Below, piece after piece: positions 1 to 8,677 of a stretch of DNA of 64,000 bases. The notes under the pieces were generated by a model, which was given only the letters and a program-made list of their open reading frames with translations, was not told the origin of the DNA and did no database searches. The translations under genes were made by a program, and so were the position numbers. The DNA comes from Paraburkholderia sprentiae WSM5005 (GTDB lineage: Bacteria; Pseudomonadota; Gammaproteobacteria; Burkholderiales; Burkholderiaceae), in assembly GCF_001865575.2 (NCBI RefSeq), contig NZ_CP017563.2, forward strand, positions 558,001 to 622,000. The letters run 5' to 3'. Each line of letters starts with the position of its first letter. Position 1 is the first letter of the stretch.

Positions 1-399
1 CGCCTGCGACGACAGCACGTCGAGGCTCTGCGCGCGCGTCGTGCGCGGCGCGGCTTCGAGCGCGAACGCGGTGACGCCGGCCGCGGCGAGCTTGCCCGCA
101 TTGTCGGTGTCGAATGGATCGAGCATGCCGACGAGCGTCGCGCCGCGCCTGAGCAGCGGCAGTTCGGCATCGGTGGGGGATTGGACCTTGAGGACGAGCT
201 CGGCGCCGAACGCGGTGGCGGCATCGCCGATGTCCGCGCCCACATCCGCGTAGGCGTGATCGGGAAAGCTCGCGCCGGCGCCCGCGCCGCTCTGCAGCGT
301 GACCCGGTGGCCTTGCGCCACGTACTTCCTGACCGTTTCGGGCGTCGCGGCAACGCGGGTTTCATGCGCGCGCGTTTCCGCGGGTATGCCAATGTGCAT
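1..399 (-). CDS. pntA: NAD(P) transhydrogenase subunit alpha, N-terminal part (cut by window edge)
   Basis: The reverse strand from 399 downward is open to the window edge and encodes 133 residues starting MHIGIPAETRAHETRVAATP. This is the conserved opening of the NAD-binding domain I of the proton-translocating transhydrogenase alpha subunit (alanine dehydrogenase/PNT family). That enzyme couples NADH-to-NADP hydride transfer to the proton gradient at the inner membrane. The ATG at 397-399 has a GGGGG ribosome-binding stretch just upstream. The C-terminal part and any pntB partner lie outside the window. It is a housekeeping gene, so it probably marks the left border of the catabolic island, although it lies downstream of, and on the same strand as, the CoA-transferase gene that ends at 519. 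Confidence 0.9.
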   Translation of the reverse strand, partial: MHIGIPAETRAHETRVAATPETVRKYVAQGHRVTLQSGAGAGASFPDHAYADVGADIGDAATAFGAELVLKVQSPTDAELPLLRRGATLVGMLDPFDTDNAGKLAAAGVTAFALEAAPRTTRAQSLDVLSSQA

Positions 400-441
400 A
401 AAGAACCCCCGATTGCATAAGTGATACGAAGCTACCCACGA

Positions 442-461
442 GGCCGCTGCGGGATGCGGCC
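442..461 (-). terminator. Short GC hairpin between CoA-transferase gene and pntA
   Basis: GGCCGC (442-447) and GCGGCC (456-461) form a perfect 6-bp inverted repeat with an 8-nt loop, between the end of the CoA-transferase gene (519) and the start of pntA (399). It has no clear U-tract. It may attenuate read-through from the island into pntA; chance is not excluded. Confidence 0.35.
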
Positions 462-518
462 ATCATTCACACAGGCCGGTTCAACTGAAGGTCTAACGCT
501 TCGCAGCTTTGACGCTTT

Positions 519-1760
519 CTATAGAACTTTCTTTTCGCGCAGGATATCGATGTCCGACTGCGACATACCCAGCAGATCACGCAGCACGTCGTCCGTATGT
601 TGTCCGAGCGTCGGTGGCGCGCCATACGAATCGATCGGCGTGCCCGACATCTTGACCGGATTGGCGACCATCCGAACCGCCTTATCCGTGAGCGGATGCG
701 CAGCTTCCACGCACATGGCGCGTGCCTGCACGTGCGGATCTGCGAACACCTGCTCCAGATTGTTGATCGGTCCGGCCGGCACCCCGGCGGCGTCGAGTGC
801 CGCGAGCAGCTCATCGCTTTGCCATTCGGCAATCAGCGGCTCGAACACTTCGCCAAGCGCGCGACGATTTTTCACGCGCAGCGCAATCTCGCTAAATCGC
901 GGATCGCTGGCGAGCTCGGGGTGCCCAAGAACGTTACACATCCGCGCGTATTGTTCGTTATTGCCCGCGACGATCATGACGTCCCGATCGGCGCAGCGGA
1001 ACATGCGCGACGGCATACCACCGTTGCCCTCGGTACCGCGCCGGATGGGAATCTGGCCGGAAACGAGATACTGGCTTGCATAGTGCGAGGTGGCAGCAAT
1101 CATCGCGTCCAGCAACGCCAGGTCGATGTACTGCCCCTGCCCCGTACCGCCTTGCGCCGCGTCGCGGTGATAAAGCGCTGCGATGATCGCCGACGCGGCG
1201 TACTGACCACAAAGAATATCGGCAAGACTCGGCCCGGTTTTCATTGGCCCGCCGCCCGGCATGTCGTCACCATTTCCGGTCACGCTCATCAAGCCACCCA
1301 TCGCCTGAAAAATCGAGTCGTAACCGGGGCGCGGGCTATACGGTCCGGTCTGACCGAAGCCGGTTATCGAACAGTAGATCAGGCGCGGATTGACTAGCTT
1401 GAGGCCCTCGTAATCGAGCCCGTAACGCTTGAGATCGCCAACCTTATAGTTCTCGAGCAACACGTCGCAGTGCGCCGCCAACGAGCGGATCAGCGCCTGA
1501 CCTTCGGACGTGGAAATATCGCACGTGATCGACTTCTTGCCTCGATTCGCGCTGATAAAGAACGTCGACTCGCGCGTGACCTTTCCCTCCCGATCCATCA
1601 GGAACGGGGGGCCGAATTGCCGCGAATCGTCGCCCTTGCCCGGACGCTCGACCTTGATGACCTCCGCGCCGAGATCCGCCAGCATCTGCGCTCCCCAAGG
1701 TCCCGCGAGAATACGGCTCAGGTCGAGTACGCGCACACCCGCCAATGCGCCTTTTGTCAT
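519..1760 (-). CDS. CaiB/BaiF family III CoA-transferase
   Basis: This 413-residue protein is a family III CoA-transferase (formyl-CoA transferase fold), which moves CoA between acyl-CoA and a free carboxylic acid in the cytoplasm. The N-terminal signature RVLDLSRILAGPWGAQMLAD and a C-terminal HTDDVLRDLLGMS-type tail are present. The catalytic aspartate that forms the anhydride intermediate is in place at about D181 (motif PSLADILCG), matching Asp169 of formyl-CoA transferase. The length is normal. It lies directly downstream of the crotonase gene ending at 1809 (48-bp gap), so the two are likely co-transcribed from the operator-bearing region near 2.69 kb. The substrate is not readable from sequence. 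An itaconate or mesaconate-type acid is one option, given the citramalyl-CoA-lyase-like gene at 11.0 kb. Confidence 0.88.
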   Translation of the reverse strand: MTKGALAGVRVLDLSRILAGPWGAQMLADLGAEVIKVERPGKGDDSRQFGPPFLMDREGKVTRESTFFISANRGKKSITCDISTSEGQALIRSLAAHCDVLLENYKVGDLKRYGLDYEGLKLVNPRLIYCSITGFGQTGPYSPRPGYDSIFQAMGGLMSVTGNGDDMPGGGPMKTGPSLADILCGQYAASAIIAALYHRDAAQGGTGQGQYIDLALLDAMIAATSHYASQYLVSGQIPIRRGTEGNGGMPSRMFRCADRDVMIVAGNNEQYARMCNVLGHPELASDPRFSEIALRVKNRRALGEVFEPLIAEWQSDELLAALDAAGVPAGPINNLEQVFADPHVQARAMCVEAAHPLTDKAVRMVANPVKMSGTPIDSYGAPPTLGQHTDDVLRDLLGMSQSDIDILREKKVL

Positions 1761-1808
1761 AACAAACGGTCCCCTTGAATTCGCACCGGCTGCGCCGGAA
1801 GCCGTGCA

Positions 1809-2603
1809 TCAGCGTCCGACGAACTTCGCCGCACGTTTTTCGATGAAGGACTGAACGCCTTCCTTCGCGTCTTCAGTGTTGTAGAGAAACTGCTGGGTCG
1901 ACTGAATAGTCGTATAAGCATCCTGCCAGCCTTGTCCCAGTGACACACGCGCGTTTTGCATCGTGGCCTGCACGGCTAGCGGTGCCTGCGCCGCGATTCG
2001 TTCCGCGATCGCGAGCGCCCGCTCGAACTCCTGCCCCGCAGGGACGACGTCTTGTACGAAGTTCATGTGCCGCGCCTCGTCTGCGGTGAATTCGTCACCG
2101 GTAAGCAGTACCTTCATTGCGTTGCCCCAGCCGGCACGCTGGACCATGCGGAACGTCGCACCACAACCTGCCATGATTCCCCGCTTGACTTCAAGCTGGG
2201 AGAAACGGCAGTTGTCGGCCGCAACAGCCACTTCGGATGCGAGCATCAATTCGACCGCGACCGTGAAGCAGATTCCCTTCAGGGCAACGACGACCGGCTT
2301 GGTACGCAGCGGCGCGCGCAAGTTGAACGGATCGACCTCGCCTTCAGGAAGCAGCGGTTTGCCTTCGCGGCGCAACGGCGCGATCTTTGGCATGTCGAGC
2401 CCAGCCGTAAAGTGATCGCCTTCGGCGTAGACCAGCCCACAAAAAATATCGCTGCTCTTCTCGAGCCGCGTGTAAGCCATGGCAAGCTCGCTGAACATTT
2501 TCGGCGTGAAACCATTGCGCTTTTCCGGCCGGTCAATGCCCATCAACAGCAGGTTCCCGCGCTGCTCAACGCGTATCTGTCCGTCCTCGTGACGAGTCGT
2601 CAT
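1809..2603 (-). CDS. Crotonase-fold enoyl-CoA hydratase/isomerase
   Basis: A 264-residue crotonase-superfamily protein. The reading frame is open further upstream, but the ATG at 2601-2603 follows a strong GAGGAG site and gives the normal family length, so I chose it. The two acidic positions used by hydratases are occupied: about E118 (in VAVELML) and E138 (in QLEVKRG). The usual glycine-rich oxyanion strand is altered (GICFTVAVELM rather than GxxxGGGxE). It shares a divergent promoter region with the hydratase gene at 2820 and precedes the CoA-transferase gene. It probably hydrates or isomerises an enoyl-CoA of the pathway; the exact substrate is unknown. Confidence 0.82.
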   Translation of the reverse strand: MTTRHEDGQIRVEQRGNLLLMGIDRPEKRNGFTPKMFSELAMAYTRLEKSSDIFCGLVYAEGDHFTAGLDMPKIAPLRREGKPLLPEGEVDPFNLRAPLRTKPVVVALKGICFTVAVELMLASEVAVAADNCRFSQLEVKRGIMAGCGATFRMVQRAGWGNAMKVLLTGDEFTADEARHMNFVQDVVPAGQEFERALAIAERIAAQAPLAVQATMQNARVSLGQGWQDAYTTIQSTQQFLYNTEDAKEGVQSFIEKRAAKFVGR

Positions 2604-2654
2604 GCAGTGTCTCCTCGCGGTGTTTTCCGTTAGCGAATCCGACCTCGCGCTCAA

Positions 2655-2698
2655 TTGACAAAGCGGGGGCGCACATTCAGAATCATAAACGTCGTTCA
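2655..2698 (+). promoter_or_regulatory. Sigma-70-like promoter with island operator (site a)
   Basis: TTGACA (2655-2660), a 17-nt spacer and CAGAAT (2678-2683) form a promoter toward the hydratase gene at 2820. Two bases later comes the operator copy TAAACGTCGTTCA (2686-2698), which matches 9 of 10 defined positions of TGAACNNNGTTCA. The operator would cover the start site, as expected for repression. The same operator may serve the leftward unit starting at 2603. Confidence 0.7.
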
Positions 2699-2819
2699 GG
2701 AAATTGGCAACGCACCGATACGCTGTGACATAGCGCAACGGCGCACCGCAGCCACGCAAATGGGCGAGCGGACCCCATCCGGGTTTAGGTGTTCACCCTC
2801 ATTCCTTCAAGGAAGAACC

Positions 2820-3596
2820 ATGGCCTACGAGACGATCATCGTCGAAACGCACGGGAAAACCGGCTTGATCAGGATGAACCGTCCGCAAGCCTACAACGCA
2901 CTGAACAACCAGCTGATGGACGAGCTGACGGCGGCCCTCGACGACCTTGAAGCCGACCCTGCCGTCGGCGCCATCGTGATGACCGGTAGCGAAAAAGCGT
3001 TCGCCGCCGGAGCCGACATCAAGATGATGAACGAATGGACGTACATGGACGTCTACAAGAATCAGTTCATCACATCGAATTGGGAACGTACCTCGCGTTG
3101 CCGCAAGCCGGTCATCGCCGCGGTCGCGGGTCTTGCGTTAGGCGGAGGCTGCGAACTCGCCATGATGTGCGACTTCATTCTCGCCGCCGACAACGCCCGC
3201 TTCGCCCTGCCCGAAATCACGCTGGCGACCATTCCCGGCGCCGGCGGCACGCAGCGCCTGACGCGCGCGCTCGGCAAATCAAAGGCGATGGAAATGATCC
3301 TCACCGGCCGCAGGATGGACGCCATTGAAGCCGAACGGTGCGGCCTCGTGAGCCGCATCGTGCCCGTCGACACGCTCGTCGAGGAAGCGCTGAAAACGGG
3401 TGACGAGATCGCGCGATACTCGCAACCGGTCGTAGCGATGGCCAAAGAGTGTGTCAACCGCGCCTACGAATCGAGCCTCGCAGAAGGTATTTTGTTCGAG
3501 CGGCGTATGGCGTATTCGACCTTCGCCACCGAAGATCGAAAGGAAGGCATGGCAGCCTTCGTCGAAAAGCGCAAACCTCAGTTTCGCGATTGTTGA
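2820..3596 (+). CDS. Enoyl-CoA hydratase (canonical active site)
   Basis: A 258-residue crotonase with a textbook hydratase active site: E112 in GGGCELA and E132 in LPEITLA, corresponding to Glu144/Glu164 of the rat enzyme. [10 protein letters not shown] near residue 61 provides part of the oxyanion pocket. It would add water to a trans-2-enoyl-CoA in beta-oxidation. The ATG at 2820 follows AAGGAAGA and gives the standard length, although the frame is open upstream. It is the first gene of a rightward unit that continues with the IpdC-like flavoprotein, a CaiB protein, an acetyl-CoA-hydrolase-fold protein and a thiolase. It is one of the few crotonases in this island with both catalytic glutamates, so it is the best candidate for the general hydratase. 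Confidence 0.92.
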   Translation: MAYETIIVETHGKTGLIRMNRPQAYNALNNQLMDELTAALDDLEADPAVGAIVMTGSEKAFAAGADIKMMNEWTYMDVYKNQFITSNWERTSRCRKPVIAAVAGLALGGGCELAMMCDFILAADNARFALPEITLATIPGAGGTQRLTRALGKSKAMEMILTGRRMDAIEAERCGLVSRIVPVDTLVEEALKTGDEIARYSQPVVAMAKECVNRAYESSLAEGILFERRMAYSTFATEDRKEGMAAFVEKRKPQFRDC

Positions 3597-3704
3597 ATGG
3601 CGAAAGAACGCCACGCTTGTCGTGGCGAATCGAGCCCGCCAGGCGACGCGCGTCACGCGCATTTCTCTGGCACCCCTACTACCTATCCAGGCTACAGGCG
3701 CGCG

Positions 3705-4691
3705 ATGAAACCGTATGTCAATCGCATTACTGAATTACTCGGCATTCAATATCCCATCATTCAAGGCGGCATGCGTTGGGTGGCGCGCGCCGAACTGGCG
3801 GCGGCCGTGGGCAATGCGGGCGGTCTCGGTTTCATCTCCGCGCACACCCATGCAAGCGCCGACGCACTCGCACGCGAAATCGACAGGGTGCGTTCGCTCA
3901 CGGACAAGCCCTTTGGAGTCAACCTGACCGTTCTCGGCGCCAATGTCGGTCTCGACTATGACGCGTATGTGCGCGCGATCGTGTCGCAAGGCGTCCAGGT
4001 CGTCGAGACGGCGGGCAGCAATCCGGCGAAATACATCGCCGAGTTCAAGGCCCGCGGCGTCAAGGTCGTGCACAAATGTGTCACGGTTCGCCACGCGGTG
4101 AAGGCCGAATCGCTCGGCGCGGACGCCGTCAGCATCGACGGGTTCGAATGCGCGGGGCATCCTGGCGAAGACGACGTCCCTGGACTGATCCTGATTCCCG
4201 CCGCCGCCGACAAGCTGAAGATCCCGATTCTCGCGTCCGGCGGCTTTGCCGATGGCCGCGGGCTGATGGCGGCTCTCGCGCTCGGCGCGGAGGGCATCAA
4301 CATGGGAACCCGATTCATGCTCACGCACGAGTCCCCCGTCCACCCCGCGATCAAGCAACGGCTGCTGGAAGCGAGCGAGCGCGATACGCTGCTGGTTGGG
4401 CGCTCGATCGGCGATTCGAGCCGGGTGGTCAAGAACAGCGTGAGCCTCGCCGCGCTCGAACTCGAGCGCGCCGGCAACGTGACGCGCTCCGACCTCTACG
4501 CGCTGACCGGAGCTCAGCGCTGGATGGACGCATTCGCGACAGGAGAAGTGGAAGGCGGCGCCTTCCCCGCCGGTATCGTGACCGGCCTCATTCACGACCT
4601 GCCGACCTGTGCGGAATTGATCGGCCGCATCGTGAAGGAAGCCGCCGCGATCGCGCAACGCCAGCTCGGCTTCAGCGCTGCTCTGGCATGA
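3705..4691 (+). CDS. Nitronate monooxygenase-family flavoprotein (IpdC-like)
   Basis: A 328-residue FMN-binding TIM-barrel protein of the nitronate monooxygenase / 2-nitropropane dioxygenase family. Visible marks are the N-terminal YPIIQGGM strand, the glycine-rich NAGGLGFISA stretch and FECAGHPGEDD at 147-157, followed by the phosphate-binding ASGGFADG and GAEGINMGTRF. Members of this family sit in steroid catabolic clusters as IpdC, which acts on a CoA-linked bicyclic ring C/D intermediate. The CoA-ester gene neighbourhood here favours that kind of role over nitroalkane detoxification. The start at 3705 is chosen because residues before it do not resemble the family. Its stop overlaps the ATG of the next gene by 4 bases (ATGA), showing tight coupling. 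Confidence 0.8.
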   Translation: MKPYVNRITELLGIQYPIIQGGMRWVARAELAAAVGNAGGLGFISAHTHASADALAREIDRVRSLTDKPFGVNLTVLGANVGLDYDAYVRAIVSQGVQVVETAGSNPAKYIAEFKARGVKVVHKCVTVRHAVKAESLGADAVSIDGFECAGHPGEDDVPGLILIPAAADKLKIPILASGGFADGRGLMAALALGAEGINMGTRFMLTHESPVHPAIKQRLLEASERDTLLVGRSIGDSSRVVKNSVSLAALELERAGNVTRSDLYALTGAQRWMDAFATGEVEGGAFPAGIVTGLIHDLPTCAELIGRIVKEAAAIAQRQLGFSAALA

Positions 4692-5875
4692 AACTGACCG
4701 GCCTTCGTGTCGTGGACCTGTCGCAATTCATGCCGGGTCCATTCCTCGCCGCCAATCTCGCCGATCACGGCGCGCAGGTGATCAAGATCGAACCGCTCAC
4801 CGGCGATCCCACCCGCGGCGCACCCGGCACCGACGGCGCGCTCTTCGCCGCTATCAACCGCGGCAAGCGCAGCATCGCGCTCGATCTGAAGCATCCGGAC
4901 GGACGCGAGGTCGCGCTAAAGCTGATGAACGAGGCCGACGTCGTGATCGAATCGTCGAGGCCGGGCGTGGCCGCTCGCCGTGGCATCGACTACGACACGA
5001 TAAGCCGGACGAACCCGGGAGTCGTTTATTGCGCAATGACCGCATTCGGCCAAACCGGCCCGCTCTCTCAATTGCCCGCGCATGATCCGGCAGTTCAATC
5101 GCTTGCCGGCACGCTGCCGCGCGATGGCCATGGCATCCCAATTGCCACCGGGCCGTCGCTCGCTGCGTTGGCCGGTTCACTGACGGCGCTGTCCGCCGTG
5201 TTGATGGCGCTGCTGCGCGCGCGGGAAACGGGGCGCGGCGACTACATCGACATCGCGCTTTTCGATGCGGCGCTCACATCGCAGCCGTATCTGAGCGGCC
5301 GCTTGCTCAACGCGCCGGACAGCCAATTGCGAGGGCAAACGGAAGGCGACGGCGGGCTCGCGTTGCTCGACACCTATGAGACCGCCGATTCGAAATGGCT
5401 CTGCCTTGGCGGCCGGGAACACAGCTTTGCAACCAACCTGCTTACACCGCTCGGCCGTCCTGAGCTGGTCGCCGACGCGATCGGACCGGCCGGTGAAGGC
5501 CAGATACGCGTCCGGGCGTTCCTGACGCAAACCTTCCTGACTCGCACGCTGGATGAGTGGCTCCGCTGGTTCGAAGGCCGGAACATCAGTGCGGCGCCGG
5601 TGCTCTCGCTCGCCGAAGCGCTCGACCATCCACATGCGCACGAGCGCGGAATGGTCCAGATGGATCCGTCCGGGCGCAAGCACGTTGCAAGCCCGATCCA
5701 CTTCCGCCTGGAGCCTGGCTCGCCACCGCTCGATGTTCCACACCTTGGTGAGCACACAGAACTCGTGCTGCGGAGCATCGGTTACAGCGAAGCGCGGATT
5801 GCGGAACTCGTCGCGACAGGCGCAGTACGTGGGCAGCACGAGGAAGCCCTGGCCCTTGCGCAACCCGCCACTTGA
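4688..5875 (+). CDS. CaiB/BaiF-fold protein lacking the catalytic aspartate
   Basis: A 395-residue member of the CaiB/BaiF (family III CoA-transferase / acyl-CoA racemase) superfamily. The N-terminal CoA-binding region (GLRVVDLSQFMPGPFLAANL, then FAAINRGKRSIALDLK) is intact. At the position of the catalytic aspartate (PSLAD in the paralogue at 519-1760) this protein has PSLAA, with alanine at about residue 160. An AHD motif at 131-133 resembles the racemase branch (GHD in AMACR) more than the transferase branch. It may therefore not transfer CoA by the standard anhydride mechanism. Start and stop are coupled: the ATG overlaps the upstream TGA, and the next gene starts 14 bp downstream. It could be a lyase, a racemase variant or a structural subunit. 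Confidence 0.8.
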   Translation: MKLTGLRVVDLSQFMPGPFLAANLADHGAQVIKIEPLTGDPTRGAPGTDGALFAAINRGKRSIALDLKHPDGREVALKLMNEADVVIESSRPGVAARRGIDYDTISRTNPGVVYCAMTAFGQTGPLSQLPAHDPAVQSLAGTLPRDGHGIPIATGPSLAALAGSLTALSAVLMALLRARETGRGDYIDIALFDAALTSQPYLSGRLLNAPDSQLRGQTEGDGGLALLDTYETADSKWLCLGGREHSFATNLLTPLGRPELVADAIGPAGEGQIRVRAFLTQTFLTRTLDEWLRWFEGRNISAAPVLSLAEALDHPHAHERGMVQMDPSGRKHVASPIHFRLEPGSPPLDVPHLGEHTELVLRSIGYSEARIAELVATGAVRGQHEEALALAQPAT

Positions 5876-5889
5876 GGCAAACAAACATC

Positions 5890-7182
5890 ATGCCTTTACT
5901 GCTAGAGGCGGGCGCCGTCGATTTCGCGTCCATCATCCGTCCCGGCGATACCGTCGCATGGGGCCAATCGAACGCAGAGCCCGTTCCGCTCACGCGCAGT
6001 CTGCTTCAGCAGCGGCACGGCATCGGCGCGTTCCGGGTCTTTCTCGGCGCCGGCAACTACGACACGTGCCGGCCCGACCACGCGGACTGCATCGATTTCG
6101 TTTCCTACTGCGGGACCGGCTCCAACCGCGCACTGGCCAAGGCTGGCGCGCTCGATATCCTGCCCTGCCATTATTCGCAGTTGCCAGAGATGATGGAGTC
6201 GGGTCAGCTTTCGATCGACGTCCTGCTGCTGCAGCTGGCACCACCCGATGCGCACGGCCGCTACAGCTTGTCCGTCGCGCACGAGTATCTGATTCCTGCG
6301 CTCGAGCGCGCGCGCGTGGTCGTTGCGGAAGTCAACCAACAGGCTCCCTGGACTTACGGCGAGCGATATCTTCGCGACAACGACATCGACTTCATTGTCC
6401 CGACGTCACGCGCGCTGCCCGACAGTTCGCCCAGCGCCGCGAGCGCGACCGAGCTGGCGATTGCACGACACACGGCCGGTTTGATCGAAGACGGCGCCAC
6501 CCTTCAAGTCGGCCTCGGCGCGATTCCCGAAGCGATCCTCGCCTGCCTCGGCGATCGCCGAGACCTTGGCATTCATTCCGGCACGATCGGAGACAAAGTC
6601 GCCGATCTGATGGAAAGCGGCGTGATCAACAATGCGCGCAAGACCATCGACGCGGGCCAAACCATTGCTGGCGTGATGATGGGCGGTCGCCGCATACACG
6701 AGTTCGCACATCGCAACGACGCCGTGCAGTTTCGTTCGACCCGCTACACGCACGATCCGAACGTGCTCGCCAGCATCGACCGCTTCGTCGCCATCAACTC
6801 GGCTGTCGAGGTCGATCTGAGTGGCCAGATCAACGCCGAGATTGCCGGTGGCGTGTATGTGGGCGCGGTGGGCGGCGCGCTGGATTTCCTGCGCGGCGCG
6901 CGGCGCTCCCGCGGCGGCCTTCCTGTCATCGCCTTGCCGTCCACCGCGGGCAAGGGCGCCACTCGCATCGTCGCGTCGTTGAACGGACCGGTCAGCACGC
7001 CACGCAGCGACGCCGCCATCGTGGTGACCGAATACGGCGTGGCCGATTTGCGCGGCCTGACGCTGCGGCAAAGGCGTGAGCGCATGCTGGCAATCGCCCA
7101 TCCGGATCATCGGGGCGCTCTGGATCAGATGGCGGGCGTCCCGCCTTCCAATCGCTCGGCAAGCGCGACGCTCGTCGGCTGA
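5890..7182 (+). CDS. Acetyl-CoA hydrolase/transferase-family protein with atypical active site
   Basis: A 430-residue protein of the single-chain family I CoA-transferase group (acetyl-CoA hydrolase / 4-hydroxybutyrate CoA-transferase type). The order of blocks is conserved: GAGNYDT near 54, LQLAPPDAHG near 115, LQVGLGAIPEA near 206, LGIHSGTIGDKV near 227 and VVTEYGVADLRG in the C-terminal lobe. Family enzymes usually read HTEM or HSEM where this one reads HSGT, so the glutamate that carries the thioester is replaced by glycine (G231). It is the second CoA-transferase-fold protein in this unit without its nucleophile. The ATG at 5890 was preferred to the in-frame TTG at 5872. It is probably a CoA-ester hydrolase or C-C hydrolase acting beside the thiolase, by analogy with IpdAB. 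Confidence 0.78.
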   Translation: MPLLLEAGAVDFASIIRPGDTVAWGQSNAEPVPLTRSLLQQRHGIGAFRVFLGAGNYDTCRPDHADCIDFVSYCGTGSNRALAKAGALDILPCHYSQLPEMMESGQLSIDVLLLQLAPPDAHGRYSLSVAHEYLIPALERARVVVAEVNQQAPWTYGERYLRDNDIDFIVPTSRALPDSSPSAASATELAIARHTAGLIEDGATLQVGLGAIPEAILACLGDRRDLGIHSGTIGDKVADLMESGVINNARKTIDAGQTIAGVMMGGRRIHEFAHRNDAVQFRSTRYTHDPNVLASIDRFVAINSAVEVDLSGQINAEIAGGVYVGAVGGALDFLRGARRSRGGLPVIALPSTAGKGATRIVASLNGPVSTPRSDAAIVVTEYGVADLRGLTLRQRRERMLAIAHPDHRGALDQMAGVPPSNRSASATLVG

Positions 7183-7231
7183 TGGCAACCGCACCGAATC
7201 AGAACTTTCAAACTTTGCAAGGAAACGTCCG

Positions 7232-8428
7232 ATGAAACGCGCGGCAATTGTCTCCCCCGTACGAACGCCCGTCGGCACCTTTGGCGGTAGCCTGCGCGGC
7301 GTTTGCGTCGAAGAGCTCGGCGCACTCGTGGCGCAAGAAACGATCCGGCGTGCAGGACTCGATCCCGCTCGCATCGACGACGTCGTCTTCGCGCAATCGT
7401 ATGCGAACAGCGAAACGCCTTGCGTGGGCCGCTGGATAGCGCTGCAGGCGGGCCTGCCGGTGGAGGTGCCGGGCATGCAGCTTGACCGGCGTTGCGGCGG
7501 CGGCCTGCAGGCGCTCGTCACCGCCGCGATGATGGTGCAAACCGGCGCCGCCGACGTGGTGTTGGCCGGCGGCGTCGAAAGCATGAGCAATATCGAGTAC
7601 TACAGCACGGACATGCGCTGGGGCGCTCGTTCGGGCTCCGTCCAGTTTCACGACCGGCTCGCGCGAGGCCGCGAGCGCTCACAGCCGGAATCGCGCTTCG
7701 GCTTGATCTCCGGCATGATCGAGACCGCGGAAAATCTGGCCACCGACTATGGCATCAGCCGCGAGGCCGCCGACGAGTTCGCGCTGCGCAGCCATCAGCG
7801 CGCGGCCGCCGCATGGGAGTCTGGCCAGATGGCCGAAGAGGTCGTGGCGGTCAGCGTGCCTCAGAAGAAAGGCGCGCCGCTGCTGTTTTCCAAAGACGAA
7901 GGATTCCGCGCCGACGCCAGCATGGAAAGCCTCGGCAAGCTTCGCGCGTTGATGCCGGGCGGCACGGTCACCGCAGGCAACTCCAGCCAGCAAAACGATG
8001 CCGCGGCCGCTTGCCTCGTCGTCGCCGAAGACCGCCTCGAAGCGCTCGGACTCGAACCGATGGCCTGGCTGACCGGCTGGGCCGCAGCCGGATGCGAGCC
8101 ATCGCGCATGGGCATCGGGCCCGTGCCCGCCGTGCAGAAGCTGATGAAGCGCATCGGTCTGACGCTCGAGCAGATGGATCTTGTCGAAGTGAACGAAGCG
8201 TTCGCGTGTCAGGTGCTGGCAGTCCTCAAAGGCTGGAACTGGCACGATACCGACCGGCTCAACGTGAACGGCTCCGGCATATCGCTCGGCCACCCGATCG
8301 GTGCAACGGGCGTGCGCATCATGACCACGCTGGTGCACGAGTTGACGCGCCGGAAAGGACGTTATGCGCTCGAGACCATGTGCATCGGCGGTGGCCAGGG
8401 TATTGCCGCGGTGTTCGAGCGCGCCTGA
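7232..8428 (+). CDS. Acetyl-CoA acyltransferase (thiolase)
   Basis: A 398-residue degradative thiolase. The nucleophilic cysteine is C88 in DRRCGGGLQA, and the C-terminal His and Cys motifs are present as NEAFA, GHPIGATG and CIGGGQG. It would cleave a 3-oxoacyl-CoA with CoA, ending a beta-oxidation round. It is the last gene of the rightward unit beginning at 2820 and is followed at once by a strong hairpin (8431-8477). An AAGGAAA site precedes the ATG at 7232. Length and motifs are normal for the FadA/PcaF group. It is the only classical cysteine thiolase seen in the window. Confidence 0.93.
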   Translation: MKRAAIVSPVRTPVGTFGGSLRGVCVEELGALVAQETIRRAGLDPARIDDVVFAQSYANSETPCVGRWIALQAGLPVEVPGMQLDRRCGGGLQALVTAAMMVQTGAADVVLAGGVESMSNIEYYSTDMRWGARSGSVQFHDRLARGRERSQPESRFGLISGMIETAENLATDYGISREAADEFALRSHQRAAAAWESGQMAEEVVAVSVPQKKGAPLLFSKDEGFRADASMESLGKLRALMPGGTVTAGNSSQQNDAAAACLVVAEDRLEALGLEPMAWLTGWAAAGCEPSRMGIGPVPAVQKLMKRIGLTLEQMDLVEVNEAFACQVLAVLKGWNWHDTDRLNVNGSGISLGHPIGATGVRIMTTLVHELTRRKGRYALETMCIGGGQGIAAVFERA

Positions 8429-8430
8429 CT

Positions 8431-8477
8431 CTGAGCGGTGAAGCGCACGGCGCAAGGCCGTGCGCTTCACCGTTCAG
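8431..8477. terminator. Long bidirectional terminator hairpin
   Basis: Bases 8431-8451 pair with 8457-8477 around a 5-nt loop. The inner 16 pairs are perfect (CGGTGAAGCGCACGGC against its complement) and the outer five include one G-U pair. It lies between the converging thiolase and rubredoxin genes, and its distal arm includes the rubredoxin stop codon (8474-8476). It probably ends both transcripts. Confidence 0.85.
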
Positions 8478-8644
8478 GCCGCCACTTCGACCATCACGAA
8501 GTCGGCCTTGGTCGCACCGCACTCGGGGCATGCCCAGTCGTCCGGGATGTCTTCCCAGCGAGTGCCCGGCGCGATGCCCTCCGCGGGGAGTCCCGTTGCT
8601 TCGTCGTAGTAAAAACCGCAAAAAATGCATTGCCACTTTTTCAT
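8474..8644 (-). CDS. Rubredoxin
   Basis: A 56-residue reading frame on the reverse strand encodes a complete rubredoxin. It begins [18 protein letters not shown] and has the four iron-binding cysteines C6, C9, C39 and C42 in CxxCG and CPECG motifs, with the usual spacing and total length. Rubredoxins carry one Fe and pass single electrons in the cytoplasm. The gene lies just downstream of a P450 on the same strand, in the same transcription unit, with a 33-bp gap. Rubredoxins more often serve AlkB-type hydroxylases, so its partner here is not obvious. It could feed the P450, an unseen oxygenase or an oxygen-defence reductase. Its stop codon is inside the downstream terminator stem. Confidence 0.93.
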   Translation of the reverse strand: MKKWQCIFCGFYYDEATGLPAEGIAPGTRWEDIPDDWACPECGATKADFVMVEVAA

Positions 8645-8677
8645 AATCGTCGATGAGTCGTTGAGGGTGAGGATCTT

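Noticed and set aside
4076..4687. Upstream in-frame extension of the CaiB-type gene
   Set aside because: The extension lies inside the IpdC-like gene in another frame. The ATG at 4688 with the ATGA overlap and a correct N-terminal CaiB signature is the evident start.
5553..7079. A 508-codon plus-strand frame overlapping the acetyl-CoA-hydrolase-fold gene
   Set aside because: It is in another frame of a well-supported gene. The translation is arginine-rich and low in complexity, with no family resemblance.
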